Assembly: GCA_017509985.1 (NCBI GenBank)
Contig: JAFWOE010000007.1
Coordinates: forward strand, 1-64,000
DNA length: 64,000 nt
Reading direction: 5' to 3'
Source: Lachnospiraceae bacterium
GTDB taxonomy: Bacteria; Bacillota; Clostridia; Lachnospirales; Lachnospiraceae
Shown here: piece by piece, positions 9,230 through 17,266 of the stretch
Numbering within the stretch: the stretch's first letter is position 1
How the letters are laid out: the number at the start of each line of letters is the position of its first letter
Notes under the pieces: model-generated
What the model was told of the DNA's origin: nothing
The model's database searches: none
The model's input: only the letters and a program-made list of their open reading frames with translations
Made by a program: the position numbers and the translations under genes

Positions 9230-10069
9230 ATGGAACCAAAGTTTGATAATGTACGAATAATTACAGTTGCACCGGTCGGTGCCTGGCCGACCAAAAAAGA
9301 AAATCCGAATGTTCCGCTTACTCCGGAAGAAGTTGCGGAAGAAGTTTATCAGTGCTGGAAAGAAGGGGCTGCAGTAGCCCACATACATGTTCGGGACAAA
9401 GACGGAAAGCCCTGTATGGATTTTGACCGTTTCTGCGAGACAGTTGAACGGATCCGGGCGCATAAGGACTGCGACATCATTCTCAATCTGACATCAGCAG
9501 GTGCTTCCAATGTACCGGATGAAGACAGGATACGTCATATTGAAGCCCTGAAGCCGGAGATCGCGTCTTTTGACTGCGGAACGATGAACTGGCAGCACAG
9601 TTTCATTGCCGATAATTCTCCTCAGTTTCTGGAGAAGCTGGGACTCCGGCTCCAGAAGGCAAATGTCGTGCCGGAAATCGAGATCTTTGACTCGGGCATG
9701 ATCTTTGAAGCGCTGTATTATCTGAAGACAGGAGTCCTGAAGGCACCTCTGCATTTTCAGTTCTGCCTCGGCGTGCCCGGCGGAATGCCGGCATCGGTGG
9801 AAAACCTGCTGTTCATGCTCAGCAAGATCCCCGAGGGCTCCACTTGGTCTGCATTCGGTGTGGGTAAAATGAGCATGCCCATCACCCTGGCGACGATTGC
9901 CCTGGGCGGGCAGCTGCGTGTAGGAATGGAAGACAATGTAATGATAAGCAAGGGGGTTCTTGCGGAAAGCAACATGCAGCTTGTTCGCAGGGCAAAAGAT
10001 CTGCTGGAAGCCGCCGGATGCCGCGCGGCTACGCCTGCAGAAGCAAGAAAGATACTCAGCCTGGACTGA
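9230..10069 (+). CDS. Beta-keto acid cleavage enzyme (BKACE, DUF849)
   Basis: A 279-residue BKACE-family protein; the family condenses a beta-keto acid with acetyl-CoA, releasing acetoacetate and a new acyl-CoA. Zn ligands are visible as HIHVRD (His51, His53), with further family motifs NLTSAG, PEIEIFDSG and GVGKMSMP. The founding member cleaves 3-keto-5-aminohexanoate in lysine fermentation, but substrates vary and no other lysine-fermentation genes are present. With the thiolase, it suggests the sigma-54 island processes keto acids to CoA esters. Confidence 0.9.
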   Translation: MEPKFDNVRIITVAPVGAWPTKKENPNVPLTPEEVAEEVYQCWKEGAAVAHIHVRDKDGKPCMDFDRFCETVERIRAHKDCDIILNLTSAGASNVPDEDRIRHIEALKPEIASFDCGTMNWQHSFIADNSPQFLEKLGLRLQKANVVPEIEIFDSGMIFEALYYLKTGVLKAPLHFQFCLGVPGGMPASVENLLFMLSKIPEGSTWSAFGVGKMSMPITLATIALGGQLRVGMEDNVMISKGVLAESNMQLVRRAKDLLEAAGCRAATPAEARKILSLD

Positions 10070-10169
10070 GAATAAGATGCTTTACGAGGCATGGCTTATG
10101 TGATATGTTACCCTTGAGTTCATATTGACCGCATTTTATGTTCTATGAGACGGAAAGGAATAACGGCCT

Positions 10170-11579
10170 ATGGAACTGGGGTTGACGCTCGACCTGTCAC
10201 AAAAGCCTGCCCCGCAGCTGATACAGAGTATGCGGCTCCTGCAGATGAATATGCAGGAGCTTTCTGTCTTTATCGACGAGCAGGCCTGTTCCAACCCGAT
10301 GCTGGAGAAATCCGATCCGGAAGCACAGTCTTTCGAGCAGCTCATGGGGCATGAAACGGAGAAAAAATATGCCGAAACCAGACGGTTTCACGACGATGAA
10401 CGGGCGTATTATCCGGATAATCAGTTCGGCTCCGTGAACGGTCCGGGAGATTCGCTGGAAGATCAGCTGAGGATCCAGATCGGGCTTAGCGGCGCACCGG
10501 AAAAAGTCAGACAGGCCGCAGCTTATCTGGCGGAGAATCTGGATGAAAGGGGCTATCTCCGGGAAGACCCGTCCGAAATGGCCGAACAGATCGGGATCCC
10601 GGAGAAAATGATGCTGGAGGGACTTGAACTGCTGCAGTCAATGAATCCTGCAGGGGTAGGCGCGAGGAGCGTTCGGGAGTCGCTGCTGATCCAGCTGGAA
10701 AGGGAACCGGTACGGGATCCGGCCGCAGAGCTCATCGTGAGGAATTATCTTGAGGATCTGGCCCGGTCCCGCTATTACAAGATCGCCCATGACCTGAAAA
10801 TGCCTGTTGAAGAGATCTATAATGCCTGCGATCATATCAGGAATCTTAATCCGTTCCCGGCGGATAACGGAACCGTGGAATCGGATCCGGAGTATCTGTA
10901 TCCGGATATTGTGGTGGAAAACACTGATGACGGTTTCAAGATCTCTTCTACACATCCTTTTCTTCCGCGCCTTTCCATCAGCGAATACTACTTCAGTCTG
11001 CTGAAAAGTACGTCGGATCCGGAGGTCAGGACCTATCTGAATCAGAAACTGAACCAGGCCCAATGGGTCATAGGGGGCATTTCCAGACGAGCAAACATGC
11101 TTACCCTGTGCACCGGATTTATTGTCGGGCATCAGAAAAAGTTTTTCTCTGAAAAAAACGGCGAGCTGATCCCGCTGACCCGACTGGAAACCGCTGCCGC
11201 CCTCGGGGTGAATGTGTCGACCGTAAGCCGTGCGGTGAAAGGCAAATATCTTCAGTGCCGCCGCGGCGTATTTCCGCTGGATTATTTCTTTTCCAGAGGC
11301 CTGGGCACGGAGGAGGAAGGCAGCAGAGTTTCATCCGAGCTTATAAAAGCAGCCATCCACAGCCTGATAAAGGAGGAGAAAGCGGAAAGCCCCATATCCG
11401 ACCAGGATATTTCGGATACCCTGCGTGAGGACGGATATATCGTTTCCCGTAGGACGGTCGCGAAATACAGGCAGGAGCTGGGAATTCCGAATACGGCCGG
11501 CAGACGTGCCGTACGGAACAGGACAGTAAAGACGGACTCCGGATCTTCCGGAAATGAACCGGAGAAGCAGATGAAGTAA
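10170..11579 (+). CDS. rpoN: RNA polymerase sigma-54 factor
   Basis: A 469-residue RpoN. The Gln/Leu-rich N-terminal activator region (LGLTLDLSQKPAPQLIQSM) contacts enhancer-binding proteins, the central core-binding domain follows, and the C-terminus contains a helix-turn-helix (AAALGVNVSTVSRAVKGKY) and the RpoN box, here SRRTVAKYR at about residues 425-434, which reads the -24 element. The start has a GGAAAGG-like site. Its position 5 kb from a sigma-54 activator and two -24/-12 promoters suggests the island carries its own sigma factor gene, though RpoN would act genome-wide. Confidence 0.97.
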   Translation: MELGLTLDLSQKPAPQLIQSMRLLQMNMQELSVFIDEQACSNPMLEKSDPEAQSFEQLMGHETEKKYAETRRFHDDERAYYPDNQFGSVNGPGDSLEDQLRIQIGLSGAPEKVRQAAAYLAENLDERGYLREDPSEMAEQIGIPEKMMLEGLELLQSMNPAGVGARSVRESLLIQLEREPVRDPAAELIVRNYLEDLARSRYYKIAHDLKMPVEEIYNACDHIRNLNPFPADNGTVESDPEYLYPDIVVENTDDGFKISSTHPFLPRLSISEYYFSLLKSTSDPEVRTYLNQKLNQAQWVIGGISRRANMLTLCTGFIVGHQKKFFSEKNGELIPLTRLETAAALGVNVSTVSRAVKGKYLQCRRGVFPLDYFFSRGLGTEEEGSRVSSELIKAAIHSLIKEEKAESPISDQDISDTLREDGYIVSRRTVAKYRQELGIPNTAGRRAVRNRTVKTDSGSSGNEPEKQMK

Positions 11580-11596
11580 ATCAGTGAGGATCGATC

Positions 11597-12133
11597 ATGA
11601 ACAAAGCGGAAATCGTAAAAGAAGTTTTAACAGAGCGCCGGTCTGTTCGCGGATTCACGTCGGAAAAGATCAGCGAAGAAGCCATAGAGATGATCATAAA
11701 CGCGGCCCTTACCGCGCCGCTGGCCATGGGGGATGCGCAGACCACGCATTTAACAGTCGTGAATGATCCCGAGATCGCAGAAGAGATCCGGAGCGCAGCC
11801 ATGCTGAAATCCAGAACTACAGGAGAACCGGTGGACCCGTTCTACGGGGCACAGACGTTCTTTTTTGTTTCGGCGACGGATCTTTCGGAAGACAACATAG
11901 AATTCTGCAATGCAGGCTGCGTGATCGAAAATATGATGATCCAGGCGACGGCGCTCGGCCTCGGCAGCTGTTATATCTGGGGATGCCTGCGGAAACTGAA
12001 GAAGCATCCGGAAGTGCTGGAAAAGCTGCATCTGCCGGCAGGATATGAGATCCTTTCAGCACTGGCAGTGGGCTACCGGGATCCTGAGTATGTATGCAAA
12101 GACAGGAGCGTGATGGATTATAACAGATTGTAA
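11597..12133 (+). CDS. Nitroreductase-family FMN protein
   Basis: A 178-residue nitroreductase-fold flavoprotein, expected to use FMN and NAD(P)H. RRSVRGF at the N-terminus and the C-terminal ALGLGSCYIWG region are the flavin-binding signatures. Length is typical of the short clade. It begins 17 bp after rpoN with a GTGAGGATCG site, so it is probably co-transcribed with it. Physiological substrate unknown. Confidence 0.88.
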   Translation: MNKAEIVKEVLTERRSVRGFTSEKISEEAIEMIINAALTAPLAMGDAQTTHLTVVNDPEIAEEIRSAAMLKSRTTGEPVDPFYGAQTFFFVSATDLSEDNIEFCNAGCVIENMMIQATALGLGSCYIWGCLRKLKKHPEVLEKLHLPAGYEILSALAVGYRDPEYVCKDRSVMDYNRL

Positions 12134-12209
12134 CGCCCTTGCGTTCAATAAAGGTAAAAGAAAAAAGACTCGTAAATTTGTGTTTTAAAGAATGCACAAA
12201 GCATTGATA

Positions 12210-12237
12210 TTGACAATAAAATACTGTATTATAAAAT
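12210..12237 (+). promoter_or_regulatory. Promoter of the tRNA-Val gene
   Basis: TTGACA at 12210-12215 and TAAAAT at 12232-12237 are separated by 16 bp, ending ten bases before the tRNA. This is a strong sigma-70-type promoter as expected for a stable RNA. Confidence 0.75.
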
Positions 12238-12246
12238 ACGATATCG

Positions 12247-12319
12247 GGTTTGTTAGCTCAGCTGGGAGAGCGCCTGGGTCACAACCAGGTTGTCGAGGGT
12301 TCGAGTCCCCCACAGACCA
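12247..12319 (+). tRNA. tRNA-Val (anticodon CAC)
   Basis: A full cloverleaf: acceptor GGTTTGT/ACAGACC (one G-T pair), D-stem GCTC/GAGC, anticodon stem CCTGG/CCAGG enclosing loop GTCACAA (anticodon CAC after U33), and T-arm GAGGG-TTCGAGT-CCCCC. The discriminator is A, as in tRNA-Val. It could be misread as tRNA-His, but that would need GTG in the anticodon position and a C discriminator. CCA is not encoded. A terminator follows directly. Confidence 0.93.
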
Positions 12320-12324
12320 TGGAG

Positions 12325-12355
12325 AAGCAGCTCATCACCGGTGAAGCTGCTTTTT
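12325..12355 (+). terminator. Terminator of the tRNA-Val gene
   Basis: The stem AAGCAGCT / AGCTGCTT with a partly paired interior is followed by TTTTT. It begins six bases after the tRNA. Confidence 0.85.
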
Positions 12356-12458
12356 CATAGCAACCGGTTAGCAGTGTACAACTAACCGTTTGTTGCGGTA
12401 AGAGGCTGTACATGGTTATTTTTCAGCAAAAAGATATAGCATAGACAAAGGAGGCAAC

Positions 12459-13517
12459 ATGAAGAAATTTACAGTTTTTTCCGGATTTCTGGGTTCGGGC
12501 AAGACGACCACGATGATGAGACTTACCAAATACTGTACTGCGAACGGTCACAAGGCTGCCATGATCTCAAATGACCTGGGCCACGGGGTGGCGCTTGCCG
12601 ATAACCGTTTTGCCGGATTCTGCGGGTGTGACGCCTCCCAGATCACGGATGACTGTATCTGCTATGTCAATGAACAGCTGGCTGAACGCCTCGATTCCTA
12701 TTATGTAGACGGCTGCGAGCTGGTGGTCTCGGATATCCCCGGCTTCGGAGTAGGCGCGCTGGAGCATGTATATCACGGTCTTACGGAAAAATTCCCCGGA
12801 CAGTACGAACTGGCTCCCTTTACGGTCCTGGTCGAGCCGAAAACCGTGGAAATGCTGAGAAGCGGTACGTCAGGAGACCTGAAGTATCTTTATGACACGC
12901 AGCTCGTTGAAGCCGACCTGATCGTCCTCAACAAATGCGACCTGATCGGCGAAGAACAGGCCGAAAAAGACGCAGAATGGCTTGCGGAAAATTATCCTCT
13001 TGCAAAAGTGGTCCGGATCAGCGCGGCCACAGGCGACGGGATGGAAGAGCTAGCAAACGCTCTTTTTGAAGGCAAAGCCTCGATGCGCAGACCGGAGATC
13101 GGATACGGCGGCAGTGATTTTGCCTTTGCAATGGGAAAAATGTGCGAGTATTATCTTCAGTACCACGCAGTCGTATGCTGCAATGATTTTGACGGCAATG
13201 CATATCTTCTGGATATTGCCGAAAAGGTTAAAAAAGACATCCGGGAAGCCGGCTGCGCAATCCCGCACTTAAAGCTCCTTGCCTGGGAGCCGGAAGGGGA
13301 CTTCGGGCGCGTCGACCTTATCGGCACCGACAGGGAAACAGAGGTCAACCACCGCTTTGCAAGGCCCTGCACAGAGATCGCCGTGATCCTGAACGGCAGC
13401 GGTGAGTGTCCTGCAGGAACACTGGACGAGGTCGTGACCGGCGCAGCAGAGGAGGTCTCGAAGAAGTACGATCTGGAGATGACCATACATAAGAAGGAAG
13501 CGTTCGGGATGATGTAA
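12459..13517 (+). CDS. CobW/HypB-type G3E GTPase
   Basis: A 352-residue P-loop GTPase of the G3E class, whose members load metals or cofactors into client enzymes. The Walker A is GFLGSGKTT (9-17) and the base-specificity motif NKCD (158-161). Residues CGCDAS, DDCIC and VCCND make it unusually Cys-rich for the family, though the CxCC metal motif of COG0523 proteins is absent. GGAGG precedes the start. Its stop overlaps the start of the radical SAM gene (TAATG), implying translational coupling and a joint role, perhaps in maturation or cofactor insertion. Confidence 0.87.
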   Translation: MKKFTVFSGFLGSGKTTTMMRLTKYCTANGHKAAMISNDLGHGVALADNRFAGFCGCDASQITDDCICYVNEQLAERLDSYYVDGCELVVSDIPGFGVGALEHVYHGLTEKFPGQYELAPFTVLVEPKTVEMLRSGTSGDLKYLYDTQLVEADLIVLNKCDLIGEEQAEKDAEWLAENYPLAKVVRISAATGDGMEELANALFEGKASMRRPEIGYGGSDFAFAMGKMCEYYLQYHAVVCCNDFDGNAYLLDIAEKVKKDIREAGCAIPHLKLLAWEPEGDFGRVDLIGTDRETEVNHRFARPCTEIAVILNGSGECPAGTLDEVVTGAAEEVSKKYDLEMTIHKKEAFGMM

Positions 13518-14809
13518 TGATGAAAAACGCACTGATCCGAAACACAAGATCCATTTGTCCGGTATGCGGGAAAAACATACCGGCAGGCCTCTGTGAGGAC
13601 GGCGGCAAGGAAGTCGTCCTTGTAAAAACCTGCCCTGAACACGGCAGTTTTTCAGTGCCCGTCTGGCGGGGCAGGATGGATCTTGAAAGCTGGTGCGCGG
13701 GAGCGCAGGAGCTTTCCGAAGGACAGGGCGCAAGCTGTCCCGAAAACTGCGGCCTTTGCGGGGAGCATGAGTCCAGAACCTGCTGCACGCTGCTGGAAGT
13801 CACGAAGCGATGCAACCTTCGATGCGCTTTCTGTTTTGCTGACGGCGGCTGCGAAGAGACGGATCCTTCCGAAGAAGAGATGAAAAGAGCAATAAGGGAC
13901 ATCGCGGAAAAATGCGGTAAACCGCTCCTGCAGTTTTCCGGCGGCGAACCGACGCTCCGTGACGACCTTCCGGAACTTGTACGATACGCGAAAGAAGCCG
14001 GCTGCAGTTATACCCAGGTAAACACCAACGGGATCCGGCTTGCCGAAGATCCGGAGTATGTGCAAAGGCTTGCGGAAGCGGGGCTGGATATCGTCTTCCT
14101 GCAGTTCGACGGGACCGATGATGAAATCTATAAAACACTCCGGGGAAAGCCGCTGCTCGGAACCAAGACCGAAGCAATACGGAACTGTTCGCAGCGAAAG
14201 ATCGGCGTTACCCTCGTTCCTACCGTGGTCCGGGGAGTAAACGATAAAGAACTGGGAAACATCATACGATTTGCCGCTGCGAATACGCCCGGCGTACGCG
14301 GCGTGCATTTCCAGCCGGTGTCTTTCTTCGGAAGATTTCCGGAAATACCTGCGGATGAAGAACGGTATACGCTCGATGAGCTCGTGACGGATATCAGCAG
14401 CCAGGCCGGCATTCCGCTGGACAGCTTTCTGCCTTCAAGATGCGACCATCCTTTATGCGGGTTTCACTCATCATTCCTTATTGAAAAAGACGGGTCGCTG
14501 AAAGCACTTTTGTCCGCGGCAGATTCTTCACGCACCGGATGTAGCGCCAGAGACAACCGTGAATATATTGCAAGGCACTGGATGCGCTCAAAAGACGAGG
14601 AAAGGCCAGAAAAGGATCTTTTCGGGGAAATGGATTTTGATACGTTTCTTTACCGGCTTCGGCATATGAGCCTTACGCTTTCGGCCATGGCTTTTCAGGA
14701 CGCGTTCAATCTGAATATAGAAAGGCTGCACCGCTGCAGCCTCCATGTTTATGACAACGGACGGATCCTGCCGTTCTGCGCAAAGTATATCACAACAGAG
14801 GGACGCTGA
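13517..14809 (+). CDS. Radical SAM protein with N-terminal Zn-ribbon-like region
   Basis: A 430-residue radical SAM enzyme. The N-terminal ~95 residues hold paired cysteines (CPVCGKN, CPEHG, CPENCGLCG, CC), consistent with a zinc ribbon or extra cluster. The SAM cluster motif CNLRCAFC has Cys99, Cys103 and Cys106, followed by FSGGEPTL. The C-terminal part keeps further cysteines. The layout resembles the TrsS-type/tetraether-synthase-like radical SAM group; this is a resemblance, not a firm assignment. It is coupled to the CobW-type GTPase, and the substrate is unknown. The gene ends inside a strong terminator stem. Confidence 0.87.
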   Translation: MMKNALIRNTRSICPVCGKNIPAGLCEDGGKEVVLVKTCPEHGSFSVPVWRGRMDLESWCAGAQELSEGQGASCPENCGLCGEHESRTCCTLLEVTKRCNLRCAFCFADGGCEETDPSEEEMKRAIRDIAEKCGKPLLQFSGGEPTLRDDLPELVRYAKEAGCSYTQVNTNGIRLAEDPEYVQRLAEAGLDIVFLQFDGTDDEIYKTLRGKPLLGTKTEAIRNCSQRKIGVTLVPTVVRGVNDKELGNIIRFAAANTPGVRGVHFQPVSFFGRFPEIPADEERYTLDELVTDISSQAGIPLDSFLPSRCDHPLCGFHSSFLIEKDGSLKALLSAADSSRTGCSARDNREYIARHWMRSKDEERPEKDLFGEMDFDTFLYRLRHMSLTLSAMAFQDAFNLNIERLHRCSLHVYDNGRILPFCAKYITTEGR

Positions 14810-14827
14810 CAGCAGCGTCCCTCTTTC
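14797..14827. terminator. Terminator between convergent genes
   Basis: A 12-bp perfect stem (AGAGGGACGCTG / CAGCGTCCCTCT) with loop ACAG is followed by TTTC. The radical SAM stop codon lies within the 5' arm. Confidence 0.88.
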
Positions 14828-14906
14828 ATCACCGCAGCTGCTGTACCGCAGCCGCTGTGGCAAAGCAGATCGTAACGGTAAAGGCAATCACGCCTTTTAC
14901 ATGTTT

Positions 14907-15764
14907 TCACAGATAGAGTTCCCTGATTATATCTATAAATTTTTTTGTATTCGCCGAAGGTGTTTTGCTGTACAGTATTACAGCTTCGGGAATATGGTCT
15001 GTCGAAAGCGGAACGGGGATCAAAGGCTCCATGGCATTCAGAAAATAAGCCTTGGATATGAATACGCCTCCGTTATAACAGATGTTGGTGATCTGCTGTA
15101 CGTCATTCCCTATGGTTTCGAAAGAGATACCGCTTCCGTCTCCGTACTGGCTCATTTCGACTATAAGATTGTTTTCCCCGCGGTGGATATAAATGTTTTT
15201 TTCTTTCAGATCATCCAGGGTAAGCTGACGTTTTTTTGCAAAGGGATGACTGGGAGCAACAAGGCAGCGGTAGGGCAGTTCAAAGATCTTCATAAACCGC
15301 AGATCCATGTCTTCAAGCACCGGACGATATATGTATTCGGCTACATCGACTTCTCCGTTTAAAATGCTGTCCAGGGCATTGGAAGGCGATTCCAGGATGA
15401 CCTGCTGCTTAATGGATGGAAACTTGCGGTGAAATTCTGCAAAGGCATCTTCCAGCAGAAGCCTGTAATGATATGGCGAAGCGATACGTATTGTGTCCTC
15501 ACGTACGGTCATGTCTCGGCAGCGCTTGATCACTGCATCCGTGGAGGTGATTATTTCTTTTGCATGACGGCAGAATTCTTCGCCGGCAGGGGTCAGGGCT
15601 ACACCGTGGTGAGTACGCAGCAGGAGTATAAAGCCCAGTTCTTCTTCAAGAGCGTCGATCTGTTTTTTTAATGCCTGTCTGGAGAGAAACAGTTCTTCTT
15701 CCGCCTTGGCAAAACTTCCGCATTCCACAATGGTTATCAGTGATTTCAGCTGCTTGTCATTCAT
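14907..15764 (-). CDS. LysR-family transcriptional regulator (first paralogue)
   Basis: A 285-residue LTTR. The winged HTH occupies residues 1-60 (SFAKAEEELFLSRQALKKQIDALEEELGF), followed by a two-lobed effector-binding domain. It is closely similar along its length to the regulator at 39269-40141, particularly in the recognition helix (SRQALKKQIDALE), so both probably read the same DNA motif. It is divergent from the CoA-transferase pair, with one copy of the 32-bp element between them. It is probably an activator of that promoter. Confidence 0.92.
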   Translation of the reverse strand: MNDKQLKSLITIVECGSFAKAEEELFLSRQALKKQIDALEEELGFILLLRTHHGVALTPAGEEFCRHAKEIITSTDAVIKRCRDMTVREDTIRIASPYHYRLLLEDAFAEFHRKFPSIKQQVILESPSNALDSILNGEVDVAEYIYRPVLEDMDLRFMKIFELPYRCLVAPSHPFAKKRQLTLDDLKEKNIYIHRGENNLIVEMSQYGDGSGISFETIGNDVQQITNICYNGGVFISKAYFLNAMEPLIPVPLSTDHIPEAVILYSKTPSANTKKFIDIIRELYL

Positions 15765-15885
15765 AACAGGTTCTCCTTGACTGCCAGAGAATTACATATT
15801 AATTATACCATGTTTTGAAAATAATATAAACCATCCAAAAACTGTGCCGGATATTGTGCAGATTACCGGTGATAGTAAAAGAGAG

Positions 15886-15940
15886 GTTTACACCAAGGTA
15901 ATTTAAGTTACTTCCGCACGCTATCCTTTCTCTGTAAAAT
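15886..15940 (+). promoter_or_regulatory. LysR-regulon promoter 1 (CoA-transferase pair)
   Basis: The bipartite element, read on the minus strand, is GCGGAAGTAACT-N11-GGTGTAAAC at 15886-15917. On the plus strand its end forms a weak -35 (TTCCGC, 15912-15917), followed after exactly 17 bp by TAAAAT at 15935-15940. Overlap of the operator with a poor -35 is typical of LysR activation. The CoA-transferase starts 74 bp beyond the -10 box. Confidence 0.75.
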
Positions 15941-16013
15941 TAAATCATGTTAGAAAAGCTTAACTGCGCTTTAAAGCAGCCGGATAAACATTAATCGACA
16001 AGGAGTGATTTGT

Positions 16014-17225
16014 ATGGCGAACGGACCATTAAACGGTGTTAAAGTACTGGAGTACTGTGAAAATGTGGCCGGACCCTACTGCGCAAAGCAGTTCTCGGAT
16101 CTTGGCGCACAGGTGATCAAAGTCGAGCGCCCGGAGGGCGACGAGGCCAGAAGAAGAGGACCTTTCTATCATGATGAGGCAGATCCGGAGCATTCAGCCT
16201 GCTTCCTTTTCAATAACACCAACAAGAAAAGCATTACCCTGAATCTGGAATCCAGGAAAGGACAGGAGATCTTAAAGAAGCTTATAGCCAAAACAGATAT
16301 TTTCCTGGAGGATACCCAGCCCGGAACAATGGAACGGCTCGGACTTGGATATGACACTCTGAGCAGTATAAATCCCGGCCTTATCATGGCGGCACTTACG
16401 CCGTATGGCCAGACCGGACCGTACAGGGATTACAAGGCTTATTATCTCAATACTTTCCATGCAAGCGGGGCAGGATATCTCCTTCCGGCGGACTCTCCGA
16501 ATACAGACAGAGAACCCATAAAGATGGGCGGGAGCATGGGAGAAAGCGACATAGGCATCTGCGCGGCAGTCGGTATACTCGGCGCTTATTACTGGAGAGA
16601 GTTCAACGGAGGAAAAGGCCAGTATATCGATATCTCAAAACAGGAAGCCGAGATGGCTATAGAGCGTCAGAATATCGCTCTTTATCACGAAACCGGAAAG
16701 AGCAAGACGCGTACAAGCAACAGCGCGGTGCGCGATATTCTTATAAAATGCGGAGACGGAAGCTACATAAAGATAGTTCTTCTCCCGGAGAACCAGTGGA
16801 ACGGCCTGGTGCGTGCTCTGGGAAATCCCGAATGGACAAAGAAAGAAGAATTCAGCACAGATGCTCTCAGAATAAAGAACTACAGGCAGATGGAAAAATA
16901 TCTTACGGAAACAGCTAAGGAGTATAACTCTTATCAGCTTTTCGAAAAGATCCAGGCGGAAGGCACGGCATGCGCTCCCGTGTGCAACGCGGAACAGGTA
17001 TACAAATCACCTCAGGCCGAAGTCCGCGGCTTCTTCGTGGAAATGGATCATCCTGCCGTAGGAGAGATAAAGTACCCCGGAATGCCTTTTACGTCCAGTG
17101 CGGTTCCGCCCACGGACAATCAGGCGGCTCCGCTGCTGGGACAGAATAACGAAGAGATCTACAGTGGGATCCTCGGATATTCCAAAGAAGATCTGGTTAA
17201 ATTAAAGGAAGCCGGAGTCATCTGA
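16014..17225 (+). CDS. CaiB/BaiF class III CoA-transferase, subunit with Glu at the catalytic position
   Basis: A 403-residue family III CoA-transferase, which moves CoA between carboxylic acids. The N-terminal region (VLEYCENVAGPYCAKQFSDLGAQV) and TPYGQTGPY are family motifs. Where formyl-CoA transferase has its catalytic Asp in GDS, this protein has Glu177 (MGESDIG). I use the ATG at 16014 because AAGGAG ends eight bases before it; an upstream GTG overlaps that site. The second CoA-transferase follows after 41 bp and keeps the Asp, so the two may form a heteromer like benzylsuccinate CoA-transferase BbsEF (inference). Confidence 0.9.
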   Translation: MANGPLNGVKVLEYCENVAGPYCAKQFSDLGAQVIKVERPEGDEARRRGPFYHDEADPEHSACFLFNNTNKKSITLNLESRKGQEILKKLIAKTDIFLEDTQPGTMERLGLGYDTLSSINPGLIMAALTPYGQTGPYRDYKAYYLNTFHASGAGYLLPADSPNTDREPIKMGGSMGESDIGICAAVGILGAYYWREFNGGKGQYIDISKQEAEMAIERQNIALYHETGKSKTRTSNSAVRDILIKCGDGSYIKIVLLPENQWNGLVRALGNPEWTKKEEFSTDALRIKNYRQMEKYLTETAKEYNSYQLFEKIQAEGTACAPVCNAEQVYKSPQAEVRGFFVEMDHPAVGEIKYPGMPFTSSAVPPTDNQAAPLLGQNNEEIYSGILGYSKEDLVKLKEAGVI

Positions 17226-17266
17226 AAGAAGCAGGGAATTCAATCTAAGTCAAGGAGGATACAGAT

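Noticed and set aside
12247..12319. First reading of the tRNA as tRNA-His
   Set aside because: Placing the 7-base loop between the perfect CCTGG/CCAGG stem gives anticodon CAC, and the discriminator is A; both point to valine.
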